Below the pieces are notes generated by a model. That model searched no databases. It had not been told where the DNA came from and saw only the letters and a list, made by a program, of their open reading frames with translations. Shown one piece after another: positions 13,416 through 22,515 of a stretch of 50,100 bases of DNA (within the stretch, counting starts at the first letter, position 1; the number at the start of each line of letters is the position of its first letter). The stretch is from contig JAUIEM010000006.1 of NCBI GenBank assembly GCA_030428695.1, forward strand, positions 1 to 50,100, written 5' to 3'. Origin of the DNA: a bacterium. GTDB lineage: Bacteria; Planctomycetota; J058; JAJDCP01. Position numbers and translations under genes: made by a program.

Positions 13416-14972
13416 TCAGCCCTCGGCGGCGGCCGCGGGCTCTTCGCTCGGCTCCTCTTCGACCGGAGCCGCGGGCTCCGGCTCGGGCGCCGGCTCGTGC
13501 AGCTCGAACAGGGGCCCGAGCTGATTCTGCAGGGTCTCGAGGCCGGCGGCGCCGAGCCCGCTGCGGCGGCCGAGGATGCCGCCCTCGCGGAAGCCGTGCT
13601 CGAGGGCTTCGGCGATCCACTTGCGGAAGCTGCCGCCGTTCTCGTCGCCGACCGCGATGAAGGTGAACTCGATGCCGCAGCCCTGGGGCGTCGGCCGCAC
13701 GAAGCGGGTCAGCACCAGCGCCTTGTTCTCGAGGTTCTTGCGCACCGCCTCGTAGACGTCGGCGCAGCGGTCCCAGGTCGCGGCCATCTGGAAGCTCTGG
13801 ACGAAGCAGCCTTCCTTGAGGAACCGCTCCTGGCGCAGGGGCAGCGCCGGGCGATGCTGCCACCAGCCCTTGCCGGGCGCGCTCCCCAGGCCCCGCCCGC
13901 CGAGCTCGCGGCAGGCGGAGGAGACCGCCCGCTCGGTCGCGGTGATGCTCTCGGCCTGGCCCTCGAACATCCCGACCAGGGTCGAGGTCCCGCGCAGCTG
14001 CCGGACCAGCGCGCCGAAGATGCCCGGCTGCTGCAGGAGCAGCTTCAGCCCGAGCACCTCGCCCTTGCCGAACAGGGCCGCCCGGCCGCGGTTGAAGTAC
14101 TCGCGGCCGCGCTTGAACAGGTTCGGCAGGATGCCGGGGAGGTTCTTGAGCAGGCGCTGCAGCAGGCGCTCGAGGAAGCCCTCTTCGTGCGCGTTCTGCA
14201 GCAGCATGCTCTCCATCTCGTCCATCAGCGCGAACTCGCCGCCGTGGCCGGACTGGGCGGCGTGCCGCAGCGCGTTGAGGCCGCGGTCGACGCTCTCGTA
14301 GCCGAAGGCGACGAACTGCCGGCTCTGCGGCACCGGGCGGATCTTGAGCTGCACCCGCACCGGCACGCCGAGGGTGCGGGGCGAGGCGGTCAGGAAGCGC
14401 ATCCAGTCGCTCGCCCGCGAGCCGTCGATGCAGATCGGGCTCCTGTACAGCGTGCCGTCCCAGGTGATCAGGGTCAGGCCGAGCAGCAGCTCGGGGGCGT
14501 CCTCGAGGCCGGGCGGCGCGTCCTGGCCGGCGAGCAGCCAGTCGCCGAGGGTGGTGTGCTCGTCGGCGAGCAGGCCGGTGGTGAAGCCGCGCCGCTGGAG
14601 CTCTTCTTCGAGGCGCTGCCAGGGCATGCCGGCCTCGACCTGGACCATCTGGGAGCGCTCGGAGAGGTCGACGATGCGGTGGAAGCGGCTGAGGTCGAGA
14701 TGCAGGCTCGGCTCTTTGGCGCGCGGCGGCCGCCAGGGCCAGAGAGCGACGCCGTGCTCGGAGGCGAGCCGGACGACCTGCGCGATCTCCTCGACGCTGC
14801 CCGGCCAGGCGACCGCGTCGGGGCCCGGCAGCAGCGAGCGGCTGCGGCGCCGCACCCGCTCGGCGGCGGCGAGACGGTCGGCCGCGCGGGTCGAGAACCA
14901 GCGCGCTCCCACGGTGCGGTCCAGCTCGCGCTGCAGCGCGTCGGGGAGCCGGGATGGAGGGAGGGCGTTCAT
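13416..14972 (-). CDS. FAD-linked oxidase, PCMH-type, with altered FAD loop (518 aa)
   Basis: The ATG at 14972 is chosen because a clear promoter at 15023-15050 would give a 44-base leader. Residues about 40-215 follow the FAD_binding_4 pattern of glycolate oxidase/alkyl-DHAP synthase relatives: WPGSVEEIAQVVRLASEHGV, LDLSRFHRIVDLSERSQMVQ, VEAGMPWQRLEEEL and the late RTLGVPVRVQLKIRPVP. The Gly-rich loop that normally grips the FAD pyrophosphate is replaced by PWRPPRAKEPSLHL. The C-terminal domain resembles the substrate cap, and the last 35 residues are Pro/Glu/Ala-rich. The substrate is unknown; FAD binding itself is uncertain. Confidence 0.75.
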   Translation of the reverse strand: MNALPPSRLPDALQRELDRTVGARWFSTRAADRLAAAERVRRRSRSLLPGPDAVAWPGSVEEIAQVVRLASEHGVALWPWRPPRAKEPSLHLDLSRFHRIVDLSERSQMVQVEAGMPWQRLEEELQRRGFTTGLLADEHTTLGDWLLAGQDAPPGLEDAPELLLGLTLITWDGTLYRSPICIDGSRASDWMRFLTASPRTLGVPVRVQLKIRPVPQSRQFVAFGYESVDRGLNALRHAAQSGHGGEFALMDEMESMLLQNAHEEGFLERLLQRLLKNLPGILPNLFKRGREYFNRGRAALFGKGEVLGLKLLLQQPGIFGALVRQLRGTSTLVGMFEGQAESITATERAVSSACRELGGRGLGSAPGKGWWQHRPALPLRQERFLKEGCFVQSFQMAATWDRCADVYEAVRKNLENKALVLTRFVRPTPQGCGIEFTFIAVGDENGGSFRKWIAEALEHGFREGGILGRRSGLGAAGLETLQNQLGPLFELHEPAPEPEPAAPVEEEPSEEPAAAAEG

Positions 14973-15022
14973 TCCTTGGTTACTCGCTGCGTCACAGTCC
15001 GCGCTGTCGCTGAGGCGCGGCG

Positions 15023-15050
15023 AGTATAGCAGATGCGGACCCGAATGCAA
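15023..15050 (-). promoter_or_regulatory. Sigma70-like promoter of the FAD oxidase gene
   Basis: On the minus strand TTGCAT (15050-15045), a 16-base spacer and TATACT (15028-15023), with TGC directly before the -10 box, form an extended -10 promoter. Transcription would start near 15016, 44 bases before the ATG at 14972. Confidence 0.65.
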
Positions 15051-15115
15051 TCGCCTTTGCTGCGCTGCGTCGTAAACCGTGCGGGCGAACGGTCGTTCCC
15101 TTCCCCTCCCTTCTT

Positions 15116-15124
15116 TGCTATAAC
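15116..15124 (+). promoter_or_regulatory. Extended -10 box upstream of the GTPase operon
   Basis: TGCTATAAC (15116-15124) matches an extended -10 element; only a poor -35 match (TTCCCT) lies 17 bases before it. It would start transcription near 15131, about 59 bases ahead of the TTG start at 15190. Confidence 0.45.
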
Positions 15125-15189
15125 GCCGGGGGTGGTCATCCGGCCCGTGCCGCGGCGCACGGGCGGGCGTCGGAGTGGAGGGTTGCGCC

Positions 15190-16530
15190 TTGGCGGACAT
15201 CGCGAAAGAGGTCGAGCGGCTCTACGAGGAGGTGATCGATCCGATCGCCGAGCGCTTCGAGTTCGAGCGGGCGCCCCACAAGAGCGAGCGCTTCTCCCAG
15301 CCGCTCGTGCTGCTGATCGGGAACCACTCCTCCGGCAAGTCGACGTTCATCAACTACCTCCTCAAACAGGACACCCAGAACACCGGCGTCGCGCCGACCG
15401 ACGACTGCTTCACGATCATCAGCTACGGCGAGACCGACGCCGACCTGCAGGGCCCGACGATCACGACCGACGAGACCCTGCCCTACGCCCAGCTCGAGCG
15501 GCTCGGCCCCGACTTCGTGCGCCACCTGCGCATGAAGCTGCGCAAGGCCGACGTGCTCGCGAAGCTCAGCCTGGTCGACACCCCGGGCATGATCGACAGC
15601 GCCGGCGGCAAGACCCGGGTCTACGACTTCACCGCGGCGGTGCGCTGGTTCGCCGAGCGGGCCGACGTCGTGTGCTTCTTCTTCGACCCGGACAAGCCCG
15701 GCACGACCGGCGAGACCCTCGAGGTGCTCAAGGTCGCGCTGCTCGACCTCGAGCACAAGGTGCACTTCGTGCTGAACAAGGTCGACCGCTTCGAGCGCAT
15801 CGAAGACTTCGCGCGCACCTACGGGGCCCTGTGCTGGAACCTGTCCAAGGTCATCCTCAGCAAGGACCTGCCGCACATCGACAACATCTATGTCCCGCGT
15901 GAAGGCTCGCCGCCCCCGAAGGACACCGAGCTGCCGCTCAAGTCCTTCGACGTGATCCGCGAGAAGCTGGTCGCCCAGGTGCGGCGCGCCCCCGACCTGC
16001 GGGACGAGAACATCATCACCCGGCTCGACGACCACGCCAAACGGCTGCAGCTGCACGTGCGCATCTGCTCCGAGGCGCGCAAGGAGTACGGGAAGAACGT
16101 GATGCGCTTCTGGATGACGATGATCGGCGGCGGCCTGCTCGGCCTGCTGATCACGGCGCTGGTCGCGCAGACCGACCAGGCCTGGTACGTGCCGGTCTTC
16201 GTGTTCGTCGTCGCCGCCCTCGCCCTCGCGAACTTCGGCTACTACGCCTACCGCCTGGTCAAGGAGCAGGGCCGCACGATCCTCAGCGGCCTCGACGAGG
16301 TGTTCGAGAAGACCTTCCGGCGCGAGCTCGAAGAGGACAACCTCGACCTGCCGGCGCGCTGGGCGCGCATCAAGAAGCGCACGGGGCTGGTGCTCAAGCG
16401 GGTCGGCCTCGACAAGATCCCGCGGATGCGCCGCGATGACGAGCGCAGGCTCCACGACGCGATCACGAAGACCATCGCCGGCATGCGGGGCCGCCGCCGG
16501 GGGGTCAAGCTGCAGGAAGCCTCCGCCTGA
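15190..16530 (+). CDS. Dynamin-like membrane GTPase (446 aa)
   Basis: The TTG at 15190 is preferred to the GTG at 15175 because GGAGGG lies seven bases before it. The G domain shows G1 GNHSSGKST (44-52), G3 DTPG (about 130-133) and G4 NKVD (about 196-199). The motif GNHSSGKST and the helical C-terminal part are typical of EHD/dynamin-related proteins, which bind and reshape membranes. Two membrane helices at about 307-327 and 333-355 anchor the protein, with basic helices after them. It is followed 16 bases later by a membrane FHA protein and then a small protein, suggesting one operon and a shared membrane-associated task. Confidence 0.88.
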   Translation: MADIAKEVERLYEEVIDPIAERFEFERAPHKSERFSQPLVLLIGNHSSGKSTFINYLLKQDTQNTGVAPTDDCFTIISYGETDADLQGPTITTDETLPYAQLERLGPDFVRHLRMKLRKADVLAKLSLVDTPGMIDSAGGKTRVYDFTAAVRWFAERADVVCFFFDPDKPGTTGETLEVLKVALLDLEHKVHFVLNKVDRFERIEDFARTYGALCWNLSKVILSKDLPHIDNIYVPREGSPPPKDTELPLKSFDVIREKLVAQVRRAPDLRDENIITRLDDHAKRLQLHVRICSEARKEYGKNVMRFWMTMIGGGLLGLLITALVAQTDQAWYVPVFVFVVAALALANFGYYAYRLVKEQGRTILSGLDEVFEKTFRRELEEDNLDLPARWARIKKRTGLVLKRVGLDKIPRMRRDDERRLHDAITKTIAGMRGRRRGVKLQEASA

Positions 16531-16546
16531 CTCCGGGAGAATGCGC

Positions 16547-17617
16547 ATGGCCTGGCTCGAAGTGCTCAGCGGCGCGGAACAGGGCACGCTCCTGCCGCTC
16601 AAGAAGGGCCGCAGCCACGTCGGCTCCAAGGCCGAGCTGAAGGTCGGCGACCCCTGGGTCTCGGCCCAGCACGCGGTGATCTTCTACAACGCCGGCTCCT
16701 ACTGGCTCGAAGATCTCGAGAGCGTCAACGGCACCTACGTCGCCAAGGCGAAGGTCAAGAAGGTGCAGCTGACCGACCGCACCGAGTTCTTCCTCGGCAA
16801 GACCCGCTGCCGCTTCCTGCTCGACGCCTCGGGCGACCGGGCCGCCGCCGTCTCGCCGGCAGCCGCCGCCGATGCGACCGTCCAGCAGGCGGCGAGCGCA
16901 GCCGCCGCCAGCGCCTCGCGCGCGGCCGAGGCCGCCGAGGATGCCGCGCGGGCGGTGCGCAAGGCGCGGCCGGGAGCGCTGCGCTGGATGGCCGGCAAGC
17001 TCTTCCTGCCCGGCCTGCTCGTGGTCGGCCTGCTCGGCGCCGGCGCCTACGCGACCCTGCCCCTGCGCACCAACGAGGCGCGCCTGCTGCTGCTCGCGGA
17101 GTACAGCCGGCTGCGGCCGATCGGCAGCCTGGTGCTGCACCGCACCAGCGCCGACACCCTGATCGCCTCGGTGCCGGGGAATCCGCCGTCGGTGCGCAAG
17201 CTGGTCGGGGTCAGCGAGGTCGGGCTGCGCTTCGTCGTCTTCCCCGACGCCGAGGTGTACGAGTTCCGCGGCCTCGAGGACTGGTGGCGAGCGGGCCTGG
17301 TCTACTTCGGCGAGCAGCTGACCACCGGCACCCGCGTCGCGATCGTGCAGATCGCCTACGGCGACGAGAACGGCAGCGAGTACGACGGGCTCGACACCGC
17401 GCTCGGCAACGGCTCCGAGCTGTACGCGCACTGGAAGGACACCTACGCGACCGAGGACAACACGCTGAACAGCTCGTTCATCCCGGTCGACGCCCTGCCG
17501 ATCGGCGAGGCGCTGCACTTCAACCTGTGGGGCGACCAACGCGGGGCCTTCATCGGCCTCAAGCCGCGAGACTGGACACCGCCCCAGCAGGGCGACACCG
17601 AGGAAGAGGGAGACTGA
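16547..17617 (+). CDS. Single-pass membrane protein with N-terminal FHA domain (356 aa)
   Basis: The ATG at 16547 is preferred over that at 16541 because GGGAG is then seven bases away. Residues 1-85 form a forkhead-associated domain (GRSHVGSKAEL, SAQHAVIFY, LESVNGTYV), which binds phosphothreonine peptides. The usual SxxH is SAQH, and the GR..VGS core is kept. An Ala-rich linker, a transmembrane helix (about 150-172) and a 180-residue C-terminal domain on the other side of the membrane follow; that domain has no recognised family and reads beta-rich (ASVPGNPPSVRKLVGVSEVG). It sits between the GTPase and the 155-aa gene and probably couples kinase signalling to them. Confidence 0.85.
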   Translation: MAWLEVLSGAEQGTLLPLKKGRSHVGSKAELKVGDPWVSAQHAVIFYNAGSYWLEDLESVNGTYVAKAKVKKVQLTDRTEFFLGKTRCRFLLDASGDRAAAVSPAAAADATVQQAASAAAASASRAAEAAEDAARAVRKARPGALRWMAGKLFLPGLLVVGLLGAGAYATLPLRTNEARLLLLAEYSRLRPIGSLVLHRTSADTLIASVPGNPPSVRKLVGVSEVGLRFVVFPDAEVYEFRGLEDWWRAGLVYFGEQLTTGTRVAIVQIAYGDENGSEYDGLDTALGNGSELYAHWKDTYATEDNTLNSSFIPVDALPIGEALHFNLWGDQRGAFIGLKPRDWTPPQQGDTEEEGD

Positions 17618-17618
17618 G

Positions 17619-18086
17619 ATGGGACGCCTGTGGCAGGCCTACATCGACGACGAAGGCAAGACCCACATGCTGACCAGCGTCGAGGCCGACACCGCGGACG
17701 GTGCGCAGGAGCTCGCGCTGCGGAAGATCGCCCGCGACCCCGAGCTCAAGCACAACCTCGGGAAGTTCCACGCCTTCGGCAAGGTCACCCGGCGCATCGT
17801 GCTCGTCCCGCCCTCGGACGAGGAGCTGCACAAGGCGGTCGAGCTCACCCTGCCGACCGCCCTGCTCGCCCGCATGAAGGACACCGCGCGCCGCGAGGGC
17901 ATCGAGCTCGACGAGCTGTGCTCCTGGGGCCTGAGCGAGCTGTTGGACGGCCTCGATCGCGAGCGTCTCGAGGCCCGGCGCGGCCTCGGCAAGGACTTCG
18001 GCATGCGCGGCCGAGAGGTCGACGACCTCGGCGCGCTGCGGCGCCTGTCGGCGCGCATCGTGCCGGATGAGGACGAGGAAGGCTGA
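17619..18086 (+). CDS. Small protein with ribbon-helix-helix-like segment (155 aa)
   Basis: The ATG at 17619 lies one base after the TGA of the FHA gene, with GGGAGA upstream, so the two are coupled. The N-terminal half is a small alpha/beta domain (RLWQAYIDDEGKTHMLTSVE, then FGKVTRRIVLVPPSDEE). The segment VELTLPTALLARMKDTARRE, followed by GIELDELCSWGLSELL (about 75-110), has the strand-helix-helix pattern of RHH proteins such as the HicB C-terminus, which suggests oligomerisation or DNA binding. The acidic tail ends DEDEEG. Third gene of the GTPase-FHA operon; function unknown. Confidence 0.75.
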   Translation: MGRLWQAYIDDEGKTHMLTSVEADTADGAQELALRKIARDPELKHNLGKFHAFGKVTRRIVLVPPSDEELHKAVELTLPTALLARMKDTARREGIELDELCSWGLSELLDGLDRERLEARRGLGKDFGMRGREVDDLGALRRLSARIVPDEDEEG

Positions 18087-18306
18087 GGGCTCTTCTTCCA
18101 CCGGCTCCCGCGGCGACGGGGTCGCAGCTCCCCTGGGCCTTGTACTCCGGCCTCTTCCCCTCGCGCCATGCGTCCCCACCCGGGGTTCCGCGACCAACTT
18201 CCTTCCACCTTTTGTCGCATCGCGGTAAGTGCATGTACACGTCGGGGCGTTTCTCCTGTGGGAAACGACCCCGCAAGCGTGCCACGGGATGGCACAAGGA
18301 CTTCGC

Positions 18307-21300
18307 ATGCTTCGCGCCGCCTCTTCCCTGCTCACCGTTCTGCTCCCGGTGCTCATTGCCTCCACGGCGTCGGCCCAGTTAACACTGACGAGCTCGCCCA
18401 ACCTCGCGATCCCCGATAACGGTGGCGGGCCTGCCTGCATCGACACGATCACCGTGCCGTCGTCAGGCAACGTGATCGGTGCGCTCCGTGTTGGGCTGCG
18501 CATCGATCACGGGAACCGCCGGGAGCTCTACGCCCTCCTGCTACCGCCAGGGGTGAGCTGGCCCAGCGCGACCTATACCGAGGCCGACATCCCCGCCGCC
18601 GTCACGGCGGGAGCGGTGGAGTTGATGTCCGCTCCGACCGGTGCAGGCAGCCAGACCAACCTCGGGGTCGGCGCTTCGCCGCCCTACAGCTACGTCGACT
18701 TCACCCTTATCTGCGATCCGATCTTCGACTTCGATATCGTGGCGGGCCCCTTCATCGGGGGAGGCACCAACCCGACTGGCACCTACCTGGCCGCAGACCA
18801 GGACGGATTCCAGGATCTGTATGATACTGATCCCAGCGGCACCTGGACGCTCGTCGTCATCGACCGGCTGCAGAACATTACCGGCACGCTGATCTCCTGG
18901 CAGCTCGAGTACGACATCGGCCCGAGCGCGTACCTGCTCCGCCCCGAGGTTCTGCCGATTCCGCGTGTCGAGCCGGGCCAGGACCGAGGGATCGCGAAGT
19001 TCTTCATCTGCAACGCCGCCTCCGCCCTGCTCAACAGCATCACGCTTACCTACACCGGACAGGGCAACGCCTCCGACCTGACCAATGTGAACATCTACGA
19101 AGACAACGGCATCCAGGGGCTGTACGAGCCGGGCATCGACGGTCAGCTCAGCGGCCACTCCGTCGATTTCACGGGTGGCAACGTCGGGTCCGCCGTCGTC
19201 CCGTTCCCGAACAACCGCAACATCGGTTCCCCGGGGAGGAGCCTGTTGGTGGTAGCCGACGTCATCGGCGAGCTCGGTGACGACTTCGTCATCTCCATCG
19301 AGTCCGCCCTCGACGTCACCGCCGCCAGCGGGGCCCACTTCTCCAACGTCTGGCCCGTGGTCGCGACGCCGGTCTCGTTGGTCGGTCCAGCCCGGCTCTT
19401 TGCCGGAAGCACGTTCACGCAGGGCTTCGAGAGCGGCGCGCCAGCGAACTTCCGGCTGGTCGACGCCGGCTACTTCCCCCAGGCCCAGGGCAACGACTCG
19501 ATGCTCCTCGCCCCCGCCTGGTTTCCCAACCCGTCTTCGTATGGGTCGCGCGTCGGGATCTACCAGGGGACGCTGCCGGACACGGTGAGCTTTCCTCCTC
19601 TCCAAGGGCAGTCCCAGGTCGGCTTCGACTTCCCTTACGGAAGCTCCCCTCGGGCCGCTGCCGTCGACCTCCTGTACGACCTTTCGGCCCTCGACCCGTT
19701 GGTCGACGATGTCACCGTTTCGTTCTGGACCGCGGGCCTGGGCGCCGAAGACGGACCGGCGGACATCGTGGTCCTCAGCCGCGACGGGGGCACGACCTGG
19801 GAGTCCGTGTTGTTCAACCTTCCGGATCCGAGGCCGGCGAGCTACACGATGTACAGCTTCGACCTCAGCCCCATCGTTGCGGGCCTGCCGGGCGGAAACT
19901 TCAGTGACGACATGATCATCCGGATCCAGGAGGCGGACAACGAGCGGTATCCCTACGACGGTGTCGTTTTCGACAGCGTGATGGTCAGCGTTTCCGGAGG
20001 AGGACCTTCGCTGTTCGCCGACGGCGCGGCGGTCTTCGGCCTCACGCCGATGGGTAGCCCGTCGTCGGGCTCTCCCGCCCCGTGGACGGTCGAGAACGTC
20101 GGCACGGGGACCCCGGACCTGACGATTACTGAGATCACGATGGCCGGACCCGGCGCGGCGGACTTCGTGCTTGGCGCGCTCCCGCAGCTTCCCCTGACGC
20201 TTCAACCCGGGCAGGACGCGGACTTCGAGCTCAGCTTCGTGCCGGTCGGTCCGGGCACGCGTGCGGCCTCCGTCCGGTTCCTGTCGAACAGCACGAGCGG
20301 GGACACACTGGATTTCCCGGTCCAGGGCGAGGGGGATCCGCCCCTCCTGAGCAAGATGGGCGCGACCAACTTCGGCTTCACCCGGGTCGGAACCGCGAGC
20401 AGCCCTGCCACCTGGGAGCTCAGCAACTACGGCCCCTCGACCCTGATCGTCACCGACGTCCTGACCACTGATCCCGCGTTTACCCTCAGCGGTCTCCCGT
20501 CGTTCCCCTTGACGCTGACCGGCAGCCAGACGGTGGACTTCCAGTTGGGCTTCTCTCCGGTGAACACCGGGGTCGTGATCGCGCAGATACAGGTCGTGTC
20601 CAACAGCGGCGGGCTCCCGAACGCGGTCGAGAGCTCGAACATCAGCGGGATCGGCACGACCCAGGAGCCACACTTCGCACCGGATCACACGTCCTTCTCG
20701 TTTGTGACCTATCGCATCGGCGACGTGGTCGATGAGGACCTGGGCTTCAGGAATTTCGGTGAGACCGACCTGGTCATCACCGACATCGCCCTCGTCAGCG
20801 GGGACGTCGGTGAATTCGACATCACCTACATGCCCATTCTGCCGCTCACCATGCCTTTGAACGACTTCGACTACTTGAACATCGCCTTCGATCCGACCAG
20901 TTTCGGCCAGAAGAACGCGGTGCTGCGTATCACCAGCAACGACGGCGGAGTCCCCGCCACCCCCTTCGACCTCCAGCTGACGGGGGAGCTTCCCCTGCCG
21001 GAGCTCGAGGTGACGGGTCCGACGAGCTTCGTCGTCCCCGGGCCGGGCCAGCCTGACGTCGAGCAGTGGGATGTGGCCAACATCGGCGGCGGCGATCTCG
21101 TCGTGACCTTCGCGGGCTTCGTCAGCGGGGACACCGGTGTCTTCTCGGCAACGTACGAGGCCAGCCCCAGCTCGACGCGAACCCTGCCCGGCAACTCGGT
21201 CAACCCGAACAACGACGTGACCTTCGATCCGACCACCAGCGGGCAATACGCGGCGACATTCCGCTTCATCTGCAACGACGGCGGGGTGCCGAACACCGTG

Positions 21301-22473
21301 ATCGACATCCCAGTCACAGGCGTCGCCGGTCCGTTCCCTCCCGACCTCGAGCTGCAGGGAGCGACCTCGCTGACCTCCTTCGGCCTGGGGCAGGCCGTGT
21401 CCACCCAGTGGGCGATCGACAACCAGGGTTTCGACGATCTCGAGGTGACCGATGTGAGCTTCGTCAGCGGCGCGCTCGGAGACTTCCAGGTTGTGGGGAT
21501 CTCGTTTCCGGTGACCGTACCCGCGGGAGCGAACACGATCTTCGATGTGGTCTTCACCCCGAGCGGATTGAATCCGGTTTCCGCGGTGCTGCGCGTGACC
21601 TCGAATGATGGCGGCGTTGTCGGGACCCAGACGGACACGACGATAGACGGCATCCTCGTGCTTCCTCAGCCGCCCCAGCTCGACGTTCTGGGAAACCAGA
21701 ATCTGGCCGCGTCGGCCGTCGGGCAGCCCGTCCAGTCGGTGTGGAACGTGCGGAACCTCGGCCAGAACGACCTGATCATCTCCGGGGCGAGCTTCATCGG
21801 CGGTTCCGCGGCGGACTTCTCCTTCTCCGGGTTGAGCTTCCCGGTCACCCTCCCGCAAGGCATCGCCCAGAGCTTCACGCTTACGTACACCCCAAGCATG
21901 TCCGGGCAGCGCGGAACCGTGTTCCAGTTCGTGTCGAACGACGGCGGAGCGCCGGGGATGGTGACCGATGTGCCGGTCACGGGGGTCGCTCCCCCCGAGC
22001 CGCCCGAGCTCGACCTACACGGCAGCACGTCCTTCGACGCGTCCGTGATCGGGCAGTTGATCACGCGCGACTGGGTCCTCCGCAACACCGGCGAGGAAGA
22101 TCTGATCGTGACCGACGCGAGCCTGGTGGGCGGGGCGGCGGCGGACTTCAGCCTGTCCGGTCTCGGTCTGCCCCAGACCCTCGCAGAGGGCGACTCGCTC
22201 GGATTCTCGATCTCGTTCGTCCCCTCCGCGGCGGTGACGGTCGCGACCACCCTTCGGCTTGTCTCGAACACCGGGGGCACCCCAGGGACGGAGGTGGATC
22301 GCCAGCTGACGGGCAGCGTGACAGCCGGCGGCGGAGGCAGTGGAGGCAGTGGCGGCGGTGGCGGCGGTGGTTGTGGTTTGCGTGCGGACGCACGGCATTC
22401 GTGGGCGGCCGCCGCCTTGTGCGCGGTCCTGCTCCTGTGGGTGCGCCGCCGCGGAGTGCGACACCGATCCTGA
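18307..22473 (+). CDS. Exported repeat protein: P-domain, seven choice-of-anchor-D-like repeats, C-terminal sorting signal (1388 aa)
   Basis: The ATG at 18307 follows AAGGA at six bases and opens a clean signal peptide (about 1-24). Residues about 30-205 match the proprotein convertase P-domain (IPDNGG, VGLRIDHGNRRELYALLLPP, SGTWTLVVIDR). A middle beta domain follows. Seven repeats of about 110 residues then run from about 580 to 1335, each ending in a strand such as LRITSNDGGVPATPFDLQLTG, with SN.GG at about 659, 764, 877, 989, 1099, 1211 and 1320. These are HYDIN/ASPM-type Ig-like domains. The end is a Gly-rich run, Cys1356, a TM helix and Arg-rich tail, a tripartite surface-sorting signal. 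Probably a cell-surface adhesin or scaffold. Confidence 0.88.
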   Translation: MLRAASSLLTVLLPVLIASTASAQLTLTSSPNLAIPDNGGGPACIDTITVPSSGNVIGALRVGLRIDHGNRRELYALLLPPGVSWPSATYTEADIPAAVTAGAVELMSAPTGAGSQTNLGVGASPPYSYVDFTLICDPIFDFDIVAGPFIGGGTNPTGTYLAADQDGFQDLYDTDPSGTWTLVVIDRLQNITGTLISWQLEYDIGPSAYLLRPEVLPIPRVEPGQDRGIAKFFICNAASALLNSITLTYTGQGNASDLTNVNIYEDNGIQGLYEPGIDGQLSGHSVDFTGGNVGSAVVPFPNNRNIGSPGRSLLVVADVIGELGDDFVISIESALDVTAASGAHFSNVWPVVATPVSLVGPARLFAGSTFTQGFESGAPANFRLVDAGYFPQAQGNDSMLLAPAWFPNPSSYGSRVGIYQGTLPDTVSFPPLQGQSQVGFDFPYGSSPRAAAVDLLYDLSALDPLVDDVTVSFWTAGLGAEDGPADIVVLSRDGGTTWESVLFNLPDPRPASYTMYSFDLSPIVAGLPGGNFSDDMIIRIQEADNERYPYDGVVFDSVMVSVSGGGPSLFADGAAVFGLTPMGSPSSGSPAPWTVENVGTGTPDLTITEITMAGPGAADFVLGALPQLPLTLQPGQDADFELSFVPVGPGTRAASVRFLSNSTSGDTLDFPVQGEGDPPLLSKMGATNFGFTRVGTASSPATWELSNYGPSTLIVTDVLTTDPAFTLSGLPSFPLTLTGSQTVDFQLGFSPVNTGVVIAQIQVVSNSGGLPNAVESSNISGIGTTQEPHFAPDHTSFSFVTYRIGDVVDEDLGFRNFGETDLVITDIALVSGDVGEFDITYMPILPLTMPLNDFDYLNIAFDPTSFGQKNAVLRITSNDGGVPATPFDLQLTGELPLPELEVTGPTSFVVPGPGQPDVEQWDVANIGGGDLVVTFAGFVSGDTGVFSATYEASPSSTRTLPGNSVNPNNDVTFDPTTSGQYAATFRFICNDGGVPNTVIDIPVTGVAGPFPPDLELQGATSLTSFGLGQAVSTQWAIDNQGFDDLEVTDVSFVSGALGDFQVVGISFPVTVPAGANTIFDVVFTPSGLNPVSAVLRVTSNDGGVVGTQTDTTIDGILVLPQPPQLDVLGNQNLAASAVGQPVQSVWNVRNLGQNDLIISGASFIGGSAADFSFSGLSFPVTLPQGIAQSFTLTYTPSMSGQRGTVFQFVSNDGGAPGMVTDVPVTGVAPPEPPELDLHGSTSFDASVIGQLITRDWVLRNTGEEDLIVTDASLVGGAAADFSLSGLGLPQTLAEGDSLGFSISFVPSAAVTVATTLRLVSNTGGTPGTEVDRQLTGSVTAGGGGSGGSGGGGGGGCGLRADARHSWAAAALCAVLLLWVRRRGVRHRS

Positions 22474-22491
22474 CAGCTTCGCAGGGCGGCC

Positions 22492-22512
22492 CCGGTCACA
22501 TGCGCAGACCGG
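22492..22512. terminator. Hairpin between convergent surface-protein genes
   Basis: CCGGTC (22492-22497) and GACCGG (22507-22512) form a 6-bp stem with a 9-base loop in the 42-bp gap between convergent stops at 22473 and 22516. It may end transcription from both sides; no T tract is present. Confidence 0.35.
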
Positions 22513-22515
22513 AAA

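Noticed and set aside
18541..21858. A long open frame opposite the choice-of-anchor-D gene
   Set aside because: The plus-strand frame has a signal peptide and ordered repeats; the minus frame is Arg/Asp/Gly-rich with no recognisable domain.
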